This document shows, piece after piece, positions 8,557 through 14,952 of a stretch of DNA of 29,281 nt. Source of the stretch: Acidobacteriota bacterium (GTDB lineage Bacteria > Acidobacteriota > Polarisedimenticolia > Polarisedimenticolales > Polarisedimenticolaceae); the NCBI GenBank assembly GCA_011773795.1, contig WVWW01000145.1:2980-32260 (forward strand), given 5' to 3'. Every line of letters starts with the position of its first letter. Position 1 is the stretch's first letter. The notes beneath the pieces were generated by a model that saw only the letters and a program-made list of their open reading frames with translations, was not told the DNA's origin and did no database searches. A program made the translations under genes and the position numbers.

Positions 8557-9606
8557 TTGGCACGCCCACTTCGCATCGAATTCGACGGCGCCTGGTATCA
8601 CGTCATGAATCGTGGCGCGGGAGGCCGTTCCGTCTTCCCGACTCGCGGTTGCGGCACGAGATTTCTCCGGTTGCTAGGTGAGATCTCAACCACGTTCCGA
8701 GTCGAAGTTCACGCGTACTGCTTGATGGCCAATCACTACCATCTGCTGGCTCGCACGCCGGTGGCCGGCCTCGGGCGAGCGATGCGACACCTGGACGGTG
8801 TTTATACGCAGTGGTTCAACAAGGTCATGAAAACGGACGGTCCTTTGTTCCGAGGGCGATACAAGGCCGTGCTGATCGGGGAGGATGCCTATCTGCGCTG
8901 TGTGAGTCGCTACATCCACTTGAATCCGGTGGAGGCGCAGATATTAGGCCGGCCGGAACACTACGAAGGATCCAGCTATCGAGCCTATCTTGGGATCGAG
9001 CGAGCGCCACTTTGGCTGCATACCGAGGAGACCCTCGCTTGGTTCGCGCCCGGCAACCTGAGGGACAACTACCGCCGGTTCGTGGAATCTGGAATCGACG
9101 AGGAAACCCGGAGTTTCTACGAGGCCGCCCGCCTACCCCCCGTGATGGGGTCTGAGGAGTTCCGAAGGACGGCACGCCAGCGGGCGGACGACGACGGACG
9201 AACGGCGAACCCGGAGCAACCCGATGTGTCGCTCATCGAAGAGTGTCCCACGCTCGACGCAATCGAGCGGGCCGTTTGCAGGGCTTTCAGGATATCAAGC
9301 GGGCAGTTGCGTCACCCATCCAAGCGGCGCGACGGGTCGAGCGCAGCGCGTGGCGCTTTCGCTCTGCTGGCGAGGGAGCTTGGCTGCTATCCCCTCGGTC
9401 AGATCGCCGAGAGGATCGGACACAGGTCCTACGCCGGTGCATCAAAGTCCATGGGACGCCTAAGAAGGAGAATGGCGGTTGACCGGGAGACTCGAGATCG
9501 CATCGAAGCGGCCCGAAACGATCTGAGTGTCTCATGCCAAGACTTGACCCCATTTCAAAACAAGGTTTCGCGCTCGATGTCGACGAGCGGCTCCAGGTCG
9601 GGGTAG
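8557..9606 (+). CDS. REP-associated tyrosine transposase (Y1/HUH family) with DnaA-like C-terminal helical domain
   Basis: This 349-residue protein opens with MARPLRIEFDGAWYHVMNRG, the standard start of RAYT/TnpA_REP proteins. These are single-strand DNA nucleases related to IS200/IS605 TnpA that act on REP-type hairpins. The HUH metal site is His60-Tyr61-His62 (MANHYHLLART) and the nucleophile is Tyr119 (SRYIHLNPVEA), so the catalytic core is intact. GPLFRGRYKAVLI is a further family motif. After a linker, residues 230-310 (AIERAVCRAF, ALLARELGCYPLGQIAERIG) look like the DnaA domain IV helix-turn-helix found in longer RAYTs. It starts at TTG 8557. The last ~26 residues come from the right inverted repeat and then from sequence antisense to the DUF72 gene; the frame passes the element boundary and overlaps DUF72 by 52 bp. 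Confidence 0.9.
   Translation: MARPLRIEFDGAWYHVMNRGAGGRSVFPTRGCGTRFLRLLGEISTTFRVEVHAYCLMANHYHLLARTPVAGLGRAMRHLDGVYTQWFNKVMKTDGPLFRGRYKAVLIGEDAYLRCVSRYIHLNPVEAQILGRPEHYEGSSYRAYLGIERAPLWLHTEETLAWFAPGNLRDNYRRFVESGIDEETRSFYEAARLPPVMGSEEFRRTARQRADDDGRTANPEQPDVSLIEECPTLDAIERAVCRAFRISSGQLRHPSKRRDGSSAARGAFALLARELGCYPLGQIAERIGHRSYAGASKSMGRLRRRMAVDRETRDRIEAARNDLSVSCQDLTPFQNKVSRSMSTSGSRSG
9527..9553 (-). repeat. Right terminal inverted repeat of the RAYT element
   Basis: Reverse complement of 8418-8444, 27 of 27 bases. In the transposase frame it is read through as coding sequence (SVSCQDLTPF), so it doubles as the 3' coding end of its own gene. Its outer edge lies two bases from the DUF72 stop codon (9555-9557). 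Confidence 0.95.
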
Positions 9607-10427
9607 GTTTCGACGAGTCGCTGCGGACACTTCGGACGCTGACCTTCGAACAGGTGTTTGAGTTGCAGCGTGTTGGCCAGCGCCTGACCGCGAAAGTGGT
9701 TGTTTTGGATTACGAAGACCTCGGCGGCTTCGGTGGCGAGGTCGGCCGCGATGCGCGCGAGAGGGGCGAGCTCGCTGAGCGTGTAGAGGTAGTCGTAGCG
9801 GTCGTCTCGACCCGCCTCCTCGCGAAACCACTGCTCGGCGTTGCGCCCGTGAAGACGCACGTAGCCGACGGGCGACGTCAGCCGCTCCAGGGCAGCGATC
9901 GAGGCTCCGGACGCGCGCGGTTGGTCGACCACGCACCAGCCGATCCCGATTCCGCGCAGGAACTCGACGACTTCGTCCGCCCGCCAGCTGCGGTGGCGTA
10001 CCTCGAGCACCAGCGGCCAGCCGGCACCGAGCCCGGCGAGTCGTTCGACGTGATCGGCGTTGCCGGGATTCCAGTGGAAGCGTTGCGGGAACTGAACCAG
10101 GATCGCTCCCAACCGGCCCGCATCGTGCAGCGGGTGCAGGCCGGCGAGCGTCTCGACGACCGCAGCGCGAAGGTCGGCCTCGATCTCGTGCGTCCAGCTG
10201 CGGTGGGCCTTCGCGGCGAACCTGAAATCGGGATGCGATTCGGTGCGCCGCACCCAAGTTTCTGCAACCTGCGGTCGAACCGGCCGGTAGAACGAGCTGT
10301 TGACCTCGATCGCATCGACGAAGCGCGTGATCCAGGCGAGCTTGTCAAAACCCCGGCCGGTCAGCGGCGGATAGACGACACCGTTCCAATCCGCGTAGTC
10401 CCATCCCGCAATGCCGACACGAATCAT
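9555..10427 (-). CDS. DUF72 (YecE-like) TIM-barrel protein
   Basis: This 290-residue protein begins MIRVGIAGWDYADWNGVVYP, the hallmark of DUF72/YecE proteins, followed by FVDAIEVNSSFYRP, RTESHPDFRFAAKAHRSWTH, GAILVQFPQRFHWN, VLEVRHRSW and the C-terminal VFVIQNNHFRGQALANTLQL. The family is a conserved TIM barrel of unsettled biochemical role, so I assign no function. The start at ATG 10425-10427 is set by homology; the frame extends further upstream into the divergent HAD gene. A TAGAAT hexamer (10441-10436 on the minus strand) ends 8 nt before this ATG and there is no Shine-Dalgarno sequence. The 3' end abuts the RAYT element. Confidence 0.9.
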   Translation of the reverse strand: MIRVGIAGWDYADWNGVVYPPLTGRGFDKLAWITRFVDAIEVNSSFYRPVRPQVAETWVRRTESHPDFRFAAKAHRSWTHEIEADLRAAVVETLAGLHPLHDAGRLGAILVQFPQRFHWNPGNADHVERLAGLGAGWPLVLEVRHRSWRADEVVEFLRGIGIGWCVVDQPRASGASIAALERLTSPVGYVRLHGRNAEQWFREEAGRDDRYDYLYTLSELAPLARIAADLATEAAEVFVIQNNHFRGQALANTLQLKHLFEGQRPKCPQRLVETYPDLEPLVDIERETLF

Positions 10428-10465
10428 CGACAGGGATTCTAATCCGCGGGTGTTATCTTGAGCCC
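10428..10465. promoter_or_regulatory. 38-bp divergent start region with two back-to-back -10-like hexamers
   Basis: Between the DUF72 and HAD start codons lie TAGAAT (minus strand, 10441-10436) and TTATCT (plus strand, 10453-10458). They are 8 and 7 nt from their respective start codons. Neither gene has a recognisable ribosome-binding site. Good -35 partners at 16-18 bp are not evident; TCGACA at 10427-10432 is 20 bp from TTATCT. If these are real -10 boxes, both mRNAs would be leaderless. Confidence 0.35.
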
Positions 10466-11239
10466 ATGGCGTGGCTCTCCGGTGTCCGAGGGATGCTCTG
10501 CGACGTCGACGGGACATTGGTCTCGGGCGATCGTGAGATTCCCGGCGCTGTTGCCGCCTTGCGACGCATCCGTGACGCCGGGATCGATGTGCGGTTGACC
10601 ACGAACACGACCCGGTTCTCGAGAAAGGGCGTTGCCGAGATGCTCCGCGCGGCGGGTTTCGACATCGACTTCGAAGCGATCCTCAACCCGGCCGTCCTCG
10701 CGCGACGCCGGATCCTCGCGTCCGGCAAGACCCGCGCCGCCCTGCTCGTTGCCGACGCGGCCGGGCCGGACTTCGAAGGCGTGGAGCCTGCCGGCGAGGA
10801 TCCCGATTGGGTCGTCATGGGCGACCTCGGAGAAGACTTCGACTGGCAGGTGATGCAGCGGGCGTTCGCGTGGGTCCGCGGGGGCGCCCGGTTGATGGCG
10901 CTTCAGCGAAACCGCTTCTGGGACGCGGGGGACGGCGTGCTGCGCATCGATGCCGGCGCGTTCGTCGCCGGGCTCGAGTACGCCAGTGGTGTCGAGGCGG
11001 AGCTCGTCGGAAAACCATCGAGCATTTTCTTCGAGGAAGCGGTCGGATCCCTGGGGATCGAACCCGGGGCCATCCTCGCGGTCGGGGACGACGTGACCAC
11101 CGACGGCGCCGGAGGCGCCGCCGCGGGTTGTCGCACCGCGACCGTGCGGACCGGGAAGTTCGAAGAGCGGCAGCTCGAGGAGAGCGGCTTCGCACCCGAT
11201 CTGTTGATCGATTCTTTCGCCGCCTTGAACCCGAGCTAG
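10466..11239 (+). CDS. HAD-superfamily subfamily IIA phosphatase (HDHD2/LHPP/NagD-like)
   Basis: This 257-residue protein has the HAD core motifs: motif I MLCDVDGTLVSG with nucleophile Asp13 and Asp15, motif II LTTNTTRFSR, the lysine motif VGKPSSIFFEEA, and motif IV VGDDVTTDGAGGAAAG followed by TVRTGKF. The insertion between motifs II and III is a type IIA cap, and the C-terminal GDDVxxD...VRTGKF pattern is closest to HDHD2/LHPP-like proteins. Natural substrates in this group vary (nucleotide or sugar phosphates, phospholysine/phosphohistidine), so only a small-molecule or protein phosphatase is claimed. It converges on the PqqB-like gene; the two stop codons share a CTAG at 11236-11239. Confidence 0.85.
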   Translation: MAWLSGVRGMLCDVDGTLVSGDREIPGAVAALRRIRDAGIDVRLTTNTTRFSRKGVAEMLRAAGFDIDFEAILNPAVLARRRILASGKTRAALLVADAAGPDFEGVEPAGEDPDWVVMGDLGEDFDWQVMQRAFAWVRGGARLMALQRNRFWDAGDGVLRIDAGAFVAGLEYASGVEAELVGKPSSIFFEEAVGSLGIEPGAILAVGDDVTTDGAGGAAAGCRTATVRTGKFEERQLEESGFAPDLLIDSFAALNPS

Positions 11240-12225
11240 AGCCCGATCTCCATCCCGTCGTCGAGCACGCGGAACCCGGCGGACTCGAGCTCGGCTCGGA
11301 GGGTCCCGTCGGCGTCGAGCACCGGGTTGGAATGGTTGAAGTGCGTGAAGAAGACCTGCAGCCCGCCGCTCCCGACGCGTTCCTTCAACCGCTCGACCGT
11401 GTCGATGATCAACGGGTGTCCGATGGCGGCCACGTCGCGCCCCGGTAGCTCGTCCATCGAGTAAAAGGACCCGTCGACGATCGCCACGTCGACGCGCTGC
11501 TCGTCGAGCCACGCCTCGAACGGCGCGTCCCAGTGTTGCCAGCCGTCGGTGTCCGGCACGTAGAAGACGCGCCGGTCCGGTCCCGCAAAGAGAAAGCCGA
11601 CGGTGTCGGCAAACTCGTCTCGGTGGGGCACGAGATGCGCGGTGACGCGGACACGCTCGTCGATCGCCAACGGCTCGCCCGGCGTCAGCTTCTCGGGGAC
11701 GACGTTACGCAGGTCGACGAGCTGACTCCAGGGACCGTTCGTGGCGAGGTAATCCACCATCCGCGCCGTCGCGTAGAGCGGCGTCTCGTTCGCATGAACA
11801 GCCTCGAAGCCGAGGAAGCCCAGCCCGGTGTAGTGCCCGAGGTGGGCGTGCGTCAGGAATACGCCGTCGAGCGGCGATCGGTCGACGCGTCCCTCGCCGG
11901 GTTTGAGGTCTCGCAAGCGGTCGAGCTGACGCCGGATGTCCGGTGTGGCATCGACGAGAAACACGCGGTCACCGGCGACCAGCGCGAGGGAAGCCACGAG
12001 TCGCTCCGCTGACGAATCGGTCCGCGCGTGCTCACACCGAGCGCAACTGCATGCGGCGTGTGGGAAACCGCCGTCCTGTGCCGTGCCCAGGACGCGGAGG
12101 AACGGCGGGCCCGGGGAGGTGAGGGCCGGCGCTTCGTTCGAGGGCTGCGGGGAGCAGCTCCAGGCGCCGGCAGCGACGCAGATCGCGAGCGCCACGAGGC
12201 GCCGTGCGGTTGCTTCGTTCGTCAC
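11236..12225 (-). CDS. PqqB-like metallo-beta-lactamase-fold hydrolase, exported
   Basis: This 329-residue protein has a hydrophobic N-terminal segment ending near Cys24 (CVAAGAWSCSPQ), a possible lipoprotein signal with an imperfect lipobox. The body begins VLGTAQDGGFPHAACSCARC, the N-terminal motif of PqqB and its relatives. Metal-site elements are FLTHAHLGHYTGLGFLG, LVPHRDEFADTVGF, FYVPDTDGW and FFTHFNHSNP. The HAHxGHYTG form, with Gly where other MBL enzymes have Asp, is as I recall normal for this PqqB-like group rather than a defect. No other pqq gene is nearby, so a role in PQQ synthesis is not implied; it may be a periplasmic hydrolase of unknown substrate. The apparent start is GTG 12225, where GGAG overlaps the start codon; GTG at 12195 is an alternative. 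Confidence 0.8.
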   Translation of the reverse strand: MTNEATARRLVALAICVAAGAWSCSPQPSNEAPALTSPGPPFLRVLGTAQDGGFPHAACSCARCEHARTDSSAERLVASLALVAGDRVFLVDATPDIRRQLDRLRDLKPGEGRVDRSPLDGVFLTHAHLGHYTGLGFLGFEAVHANETPLYATARMVDYLATNGPWSQLVDLRNVVPEKLTPGEPLAIDERVRVTAHLVPHRDEFADTVGFLFAGPDRRVFYVPDTDGWQHWDAPFEAWLDEQRVDVAIVDGSFYSMDELPGRDVAAIGHPLIIDTVERLKERVGSGGLQVFFTHFNHSNPVLDADGTLRAELESAGFRVLDDGMEIGL

Positions 12226-12239
12226 TCCGGCAGTCTACC

Positions 12240-12277
12240 AAGGGCGGCGGCGAACCCATGAGTCCGCCGCCGCCCTT
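12240..12277 (-). terminator. Strong GC hairpin downstream of the His/Arg-rich protein gene
   Basis: AAGGGCGGCGGCG at 12240-12252 and CGCCGCCGCCCTT at 12265-12277 form a perfect 13-bp stem with a 12-nt loop. The hairpin starts 11 nt beyond the stop of the 12289-12765 gene and ends 14 nt before the PqqB-like start, both on the minus strand. No T-run follows on either strand, so it could be a Rho-independent-like terminator, an mRNA 3'-end stabiliser or an attenuator between the two genes. Confidence 0.5.
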
Positions 12278-12288
12278 CCTCGCCGGAA

Positions 12289-12765
12289 TCAGCGGCCGAT
12301 ACGGATGCTGAAGCGTGGCCCGTGGTACTCGAACCGGCCGTAATCCAGGAAGAGTGCGTCATCGCAGTAGTAGTGCTCGCGATAGGTCCAGACACCGCCG
12401 ATCCTCACCGGGAACAGGTACACCGAGTGGCGGTGCCTGTGCGGGGCGAAGTAAACCGTGCCCTCGAAATAGGGCCGGTAGAGATCCCGCCTGTGGTGGC
12501 GGATGCGGTGCGGGACGTCGAACCGGTCAAAACGATACCGACGATCGTGACGGTGCCGCCGGTCGAACCGGTGATCGTAGCGCTGCTCGCGATGGCGACG
12601 CTCGTAGCGATCGAACCGTTTGTGCTGCTTTTCGTGATGACGATGGTCTCGATGCTCGAGCCGGTGACGCCGGTCGCGGCGTTCGTGCGCCTCGGCGGGC
12701 AGCGCCAGGGCCAGGCCGAACGAGAGCGTGACTGCGGCGACGGCGATCTTGGTGATGCGTTTCAT
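12289..12765 (-). CDS. Secreted His/Arg-rich low-complexity protein, unknown function
   Basis: This 158-residue precursor starts at ATG 12763-12765, 8 nt after a GGAGG site. It has a clear Sec signal peptide (MKRITKIAV...LALALPAEA, cleaved before HERRD). The mature N-terminal half is a repetitive polyampholyte of His, Arg, Asp, Glu and Tyr/Phe (HRHDRRYRFDRFD and similar). The C-terminal ~60 residues are more ordered and aromatic (YFEGTVYFAPHRHRHSVYLF, VWTYREHYYCDDALFLDYGRF). The His density suggests metal binding or adsorption to polyanions in the periplasm, but I know no characterised homologue and this is inference. It is divergent from hslV across about 225 bp (12766-12989), where I see no gene. 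A longer frame begins at 12813 but lacks a signal peptide at its start. Confidence 0.75.
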   Translation of the reverse strand: MKRITKIAVAAVTLSFGLALALPAEAHERRDRRHRLEHRDHRHHEKQHKRFDRYERRHREQRYDHRFDRRHRHDRRYRFDRFDVPHRIRHHRRDLYRPYFEGTVYFAPHRHRHSVYLFPVRIGGVWTYREHYYCDDALFLDYGRFEYHGPRFSIRIGR

Positions 12766-12976
12766 GGCAAAGCCTCCTTCAACGCCCTCGGAGTATTGCC
12801 AGAACCGGGCCAACTCGAATCGATCTAATCTAAGTCCCTTCTGATCATAGGTTTACATCGACTGCTCCACTCTCTGGTTGCGACCTCGGAGGGACCTCTG
12901 CAGGGGTCGCTTGTCCTCGCGCGAGGACGCCTCGACGGGAACCACCCGGCGCGGCGGTGCGTTTCATGGGCCCTGC

Positions 12977-12982
12977 TAAACT
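12977..12982 (+). promoter_or_regulatory. -10-like hexamer immediately before hslV
   Basis: TAAACT at 12977-12982 ends 7 nt before the hslV ATG at 12990, and no Shine-Dalgarno sequence lies between. Initiation at the usual distance would put the 5' end at or near the ATG. I find no good -35 at 16-18 bp, so the call rests on the hexamer and its position. Confidence 0.3.
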
Positions 12983-12989
12983 GCAAGAC

Positions 12990-13532
12990 ATGCCCGAAAT
13001 TGCGCGGATCAGGAGTACGACCGTCCTCGCGGTGCGCCGCGGAAGCGGGGTCGCCTTCGCCGGAGACGGCCAGGTCACGCTGAACAACAACGTGGTCAAG
13101 GCCGGTGCCCGAAAGGTCCGCCGGCTGGCCGACGGCAAGGTTCTGGCGGGCTTCGCCGGTGCGGCCGCCGACGCGTTCGCGCTGCTGACGCGTTTCGAGG
13201 AAAAGCTGGCCGCGCATCAGGGCCAGCTCGAGCGGTCTGCCGTCGAGCTCGTCAAGGACTGGCGCACCGACCGCGTGCTACGAAGACTCGAGGCGATGTT
13301 GCTGGTCGCCGATGCGGAGAAGACACTCGTCCTCTCCGGGACCGGCGATCTGATCGAGCCCGACGAGGGTATCGTCGCCGTCGGTAGCGGCAGCGTCCCC
13401 GCGATGGCGGCCGCACGCGCCCTCGTCAAGCACACCGATCTCGACGCCCGGACGATCGCGGTCGAGGCGATGACGGTCGCCGCGGGGATGGACATCTACA
13501 CCAACGACAACCTCACGGTCGAGGAACTCTGA
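12990..13532 (+). CDS. hslV: ATP-dependent protease proteolytic subunit HslV (ClpQ)
   Basis: HslV is the proteasome-like peptidase that forms a double hexamer capped by HslU in the cytoplasm. The 180-residue product has the N-terminal nucleophile context RSTTVLAVRRG followed by VAFAGDGQVTLNNNVVK and ARKVRRLADGKVLAGFAG, all diagnostic. The catalytic threonine is Thr10, preceded by a 9-residue leader (MPEIARIRS) that must be removed. The SGTGDLIEPDEGIVAVGSGS loop and C-terminal IYTNDNLTVEEL also match. ATG 12990 is chosen over ATG 12966 because it keeps the leader short. hslU follows after one base, so the two are surely co-expressed. Confidence 0.97.
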   Translation: MPEIARIRSTTVLAVRRGSGVAFAGDGQVTLNNNVVKAGARKVRRLADGKVLAGFAGAAADAFALLTRFEEKLAAHQGQLERSAVELVKDWRTDRVLRRLEAMLLVADAEKTLVLSGTGDLIEPDEGIVAVGSGSVPAMAAARALVKHTDLDARTIAVEAMTVAAGMDIYTNDNLTVEEL

Positions 13533-13533
13533 C

Positions 13534-14943
13534 ATGGTCTTCTACATGCCCGGACACGTCGAGCCCGCCCAGCGCAGCGCCGACGACATGAGCCCCCGAG
13601 AAATCGTCCAAGAGTTGGACCGCCACGTGGTCGGTCAGGCCAAGGCCAAGCGCGCGGTGGCGATCGCCATGCGCAACCGCATCCGGCGCCGCATGCTCCC
13701 CGAAGAGCTGGCCGAGGACGTGATCCCGAAGAACATCCTGATGATCGGCCCGACCGGTGTGGGGAAGACGGAGATCGCGCGGCGTCTGGCGCGGCTCGCG
13801 GGCTCGCCGTTCCTCAAGGTCGAGGCTTCGAAGTTCACCGAGGTCGGTTACGTCGGCCGCGACGTCGAGTCGATGGTGCGCGATCTCGTCGAGCTGGCCT
13901 GCGATCTGGTGCGCCAGGAACGTCGCGAGCAGGTCCGCGCCTCCGCCGCGGCGGCCACGCAAGAGCGGCTCCTGGATCTGTTGCTGCCTCCGCGTAACCC
14001 GGCGCCGCGTCCGAGAGACGCGGAGTCCCAGGCCCGTGAACGCGAGGAACGGGCCTCCTGGGAACGCAGCCGTGAGACGTTGCGCGCGAAGCTCGAGGCG
14101 GGCGAGCTGGAGCAACGCAACGTCGAAGTCGAGGCTACGGCGACCGCCTCGGCCGGATTTCGCATGTTCACCCCTGCGGGGATGGAAGAGATGGACATGA
14201 ACCTGCGCGAGATGATGCCGGGTCTGTTCAAGGGCGCGAAGCAGAAGCGCCGGATGACCGTCGAGGAGGCTCGGGAGCACATCCAGCGTGAAGAGGAGGA
14301 CAAGCGCATCGATCCGGATCGTGTCGCTCGCGATGCGATCCAACGCGTCGAGCAATCGGGAATCCTGTTCATCGACGAGATCGACAAGATCGCCGGCGCG
14401 GAGGCGGGGCGCCAGGGTCCCGACGTTTCTCGCGAGGGCGTTCAACGTGATCTCTTGCCGATCGTCGAGGGCACGCTCGTGCACACGAAGTACGGGATGG
14501 TTCGAACGGACCACGTGCTGTTCATCGCCGCGGGCGCCTTTCACGTCTCCAAGCCGTCGGATCTGATTCCGGAGCTTCAGGGCCGCTTCCCGATCCGCGT
14601 GGAGCTCGACGCGCTGGGCCGCGACGAGCTGGTGCGCATCCTGACCGAGCCGGAACACTCGCTTGTGTACCAGCAGATCGCCTTGATGAAAACCGAAGGC
14701 ATCGAGCTCGAGTTCACCGACGACGGGGTCCTGGCGATTGCGGAGGCCGCGGCCGACGTGAATCAGCGTACCGAGAATATCGGCGCGCGGCGCCTGACCA
14801 CGATCATCGAACGCCTGCTCGAGGAGATTTCGTTTGCCGGTGCCGAGTTGTCGGAGAAACAGGTGCGCATCGACGCGGAATTCGTCCACGGGCGGCTCGA
14901 CGAGATCACGCAGGACACGGACCTGTCGCGGTTCATTTTGTAG
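13534..14943 (+). CDS. hslU: ATP-dependent protease ATPase subunit HslU (ClpY)
   Basis: HslU is the AAA+ unfoldase that feeds substrates to HslV. The 469-residue protein shows MSPREIVQELDRHVVGQAKAKRAV, Walker A GPTGVGKTEIA, the pore loop region VGYVGRDVESM (Gly-Tyr-Val-Gly), Walker B ILFIDEIDKI, sensor/Arg-finger region LQGRFPIRVEL, and sensor 2 NIGARRLTTIIERLLE. The C-terminus is LSRFIL, the tail that docks into HslV and triggers the peptidase. The intermediate domain (about residues 110-265) is charged and helical and slightly longer than in E. coli (443 residues in total). The start is ATG 13534; ATG 13546 is also possible. Confidence 0.97.
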   Translation: MVFYMPGHVEPAQRSADDMSPREIVQELDRHVVGQAKAKRAVAIAMRNRIRRRMLPEELAEDVIPKNILMIGPTGVGKTEIARRLARLAGSPFLKVEASKFTEVGYVGRDVESMVRDLVELACDLVRQERREQVRASAAAATQERLLDLLLPPRNPAPRPRDAESQAREREERASWERSRETLRAKLEAGELEQRNVEVEATATASAGFRMFTPAGMEEMDMNLREMMPGLFKGAKQKRRMTVEEAREHIQREEEDKRIDPDRVARDAIQRVEQSGILFIDEIDKIAGAEAGRQGPDVSREGVQRDLLPIVEGTLVHTKYGMVRTDHVLFIAAGAFHVSKPSDLIPELQGRFPIRVELDALGRDELVRILTEPEHSLVYQQIALMKTEGIELEFTDDGVLAIAEAAADVNQRTENIGARRLTTIIERLLEEISFAGAELSEKQVRIDAEFVHGRLDEITQDTDLSRFIL

Positions 14944-14952
14944 CGGTCGTCG

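Larger units (their letters stand above)
8418..9553 (+). mobile_element. RAYT (REP-associated Y1 transposase) element with 27-bp inverted ends
   Basis: A 1.14-kb unit bounded by a 27-bp perfect inverted repeat (8418-8444 and 9527-9553) carries one gene, a Y1/HUH-superfamily transposase. It lies between the stop codons of two convergent genes: the permease TGA at 8416-8418 and the DUF72 stop at 9555-9557. I see no target-site duplication, in line with the single-strand mechanism of Y1 transposases. About 110 bp at the left end is non-coding (8445-8556); I recognise no gene there, only a TTGACA at 8525-8530 without a convincing -10. The ends and the gene are intact, so the element may be recent or still active. 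Confidence 0.8.

Noticed and set aside
8405..9570. Target-site duplication around the RAYT element
   Set aside because: Flanking bases (left CCCGTTCTG, right TTCAAAACAA) show no direct repeat, as expected for Y1 transposases.
11236..12225. Gly in place of Asp in the HAHLGHYTG metal motif of the PqqB-like protein as evidence of inactivation
   Set aside because: From memory this is the normal form in the PqqB-like group, and the rest of the metal site looks intact.
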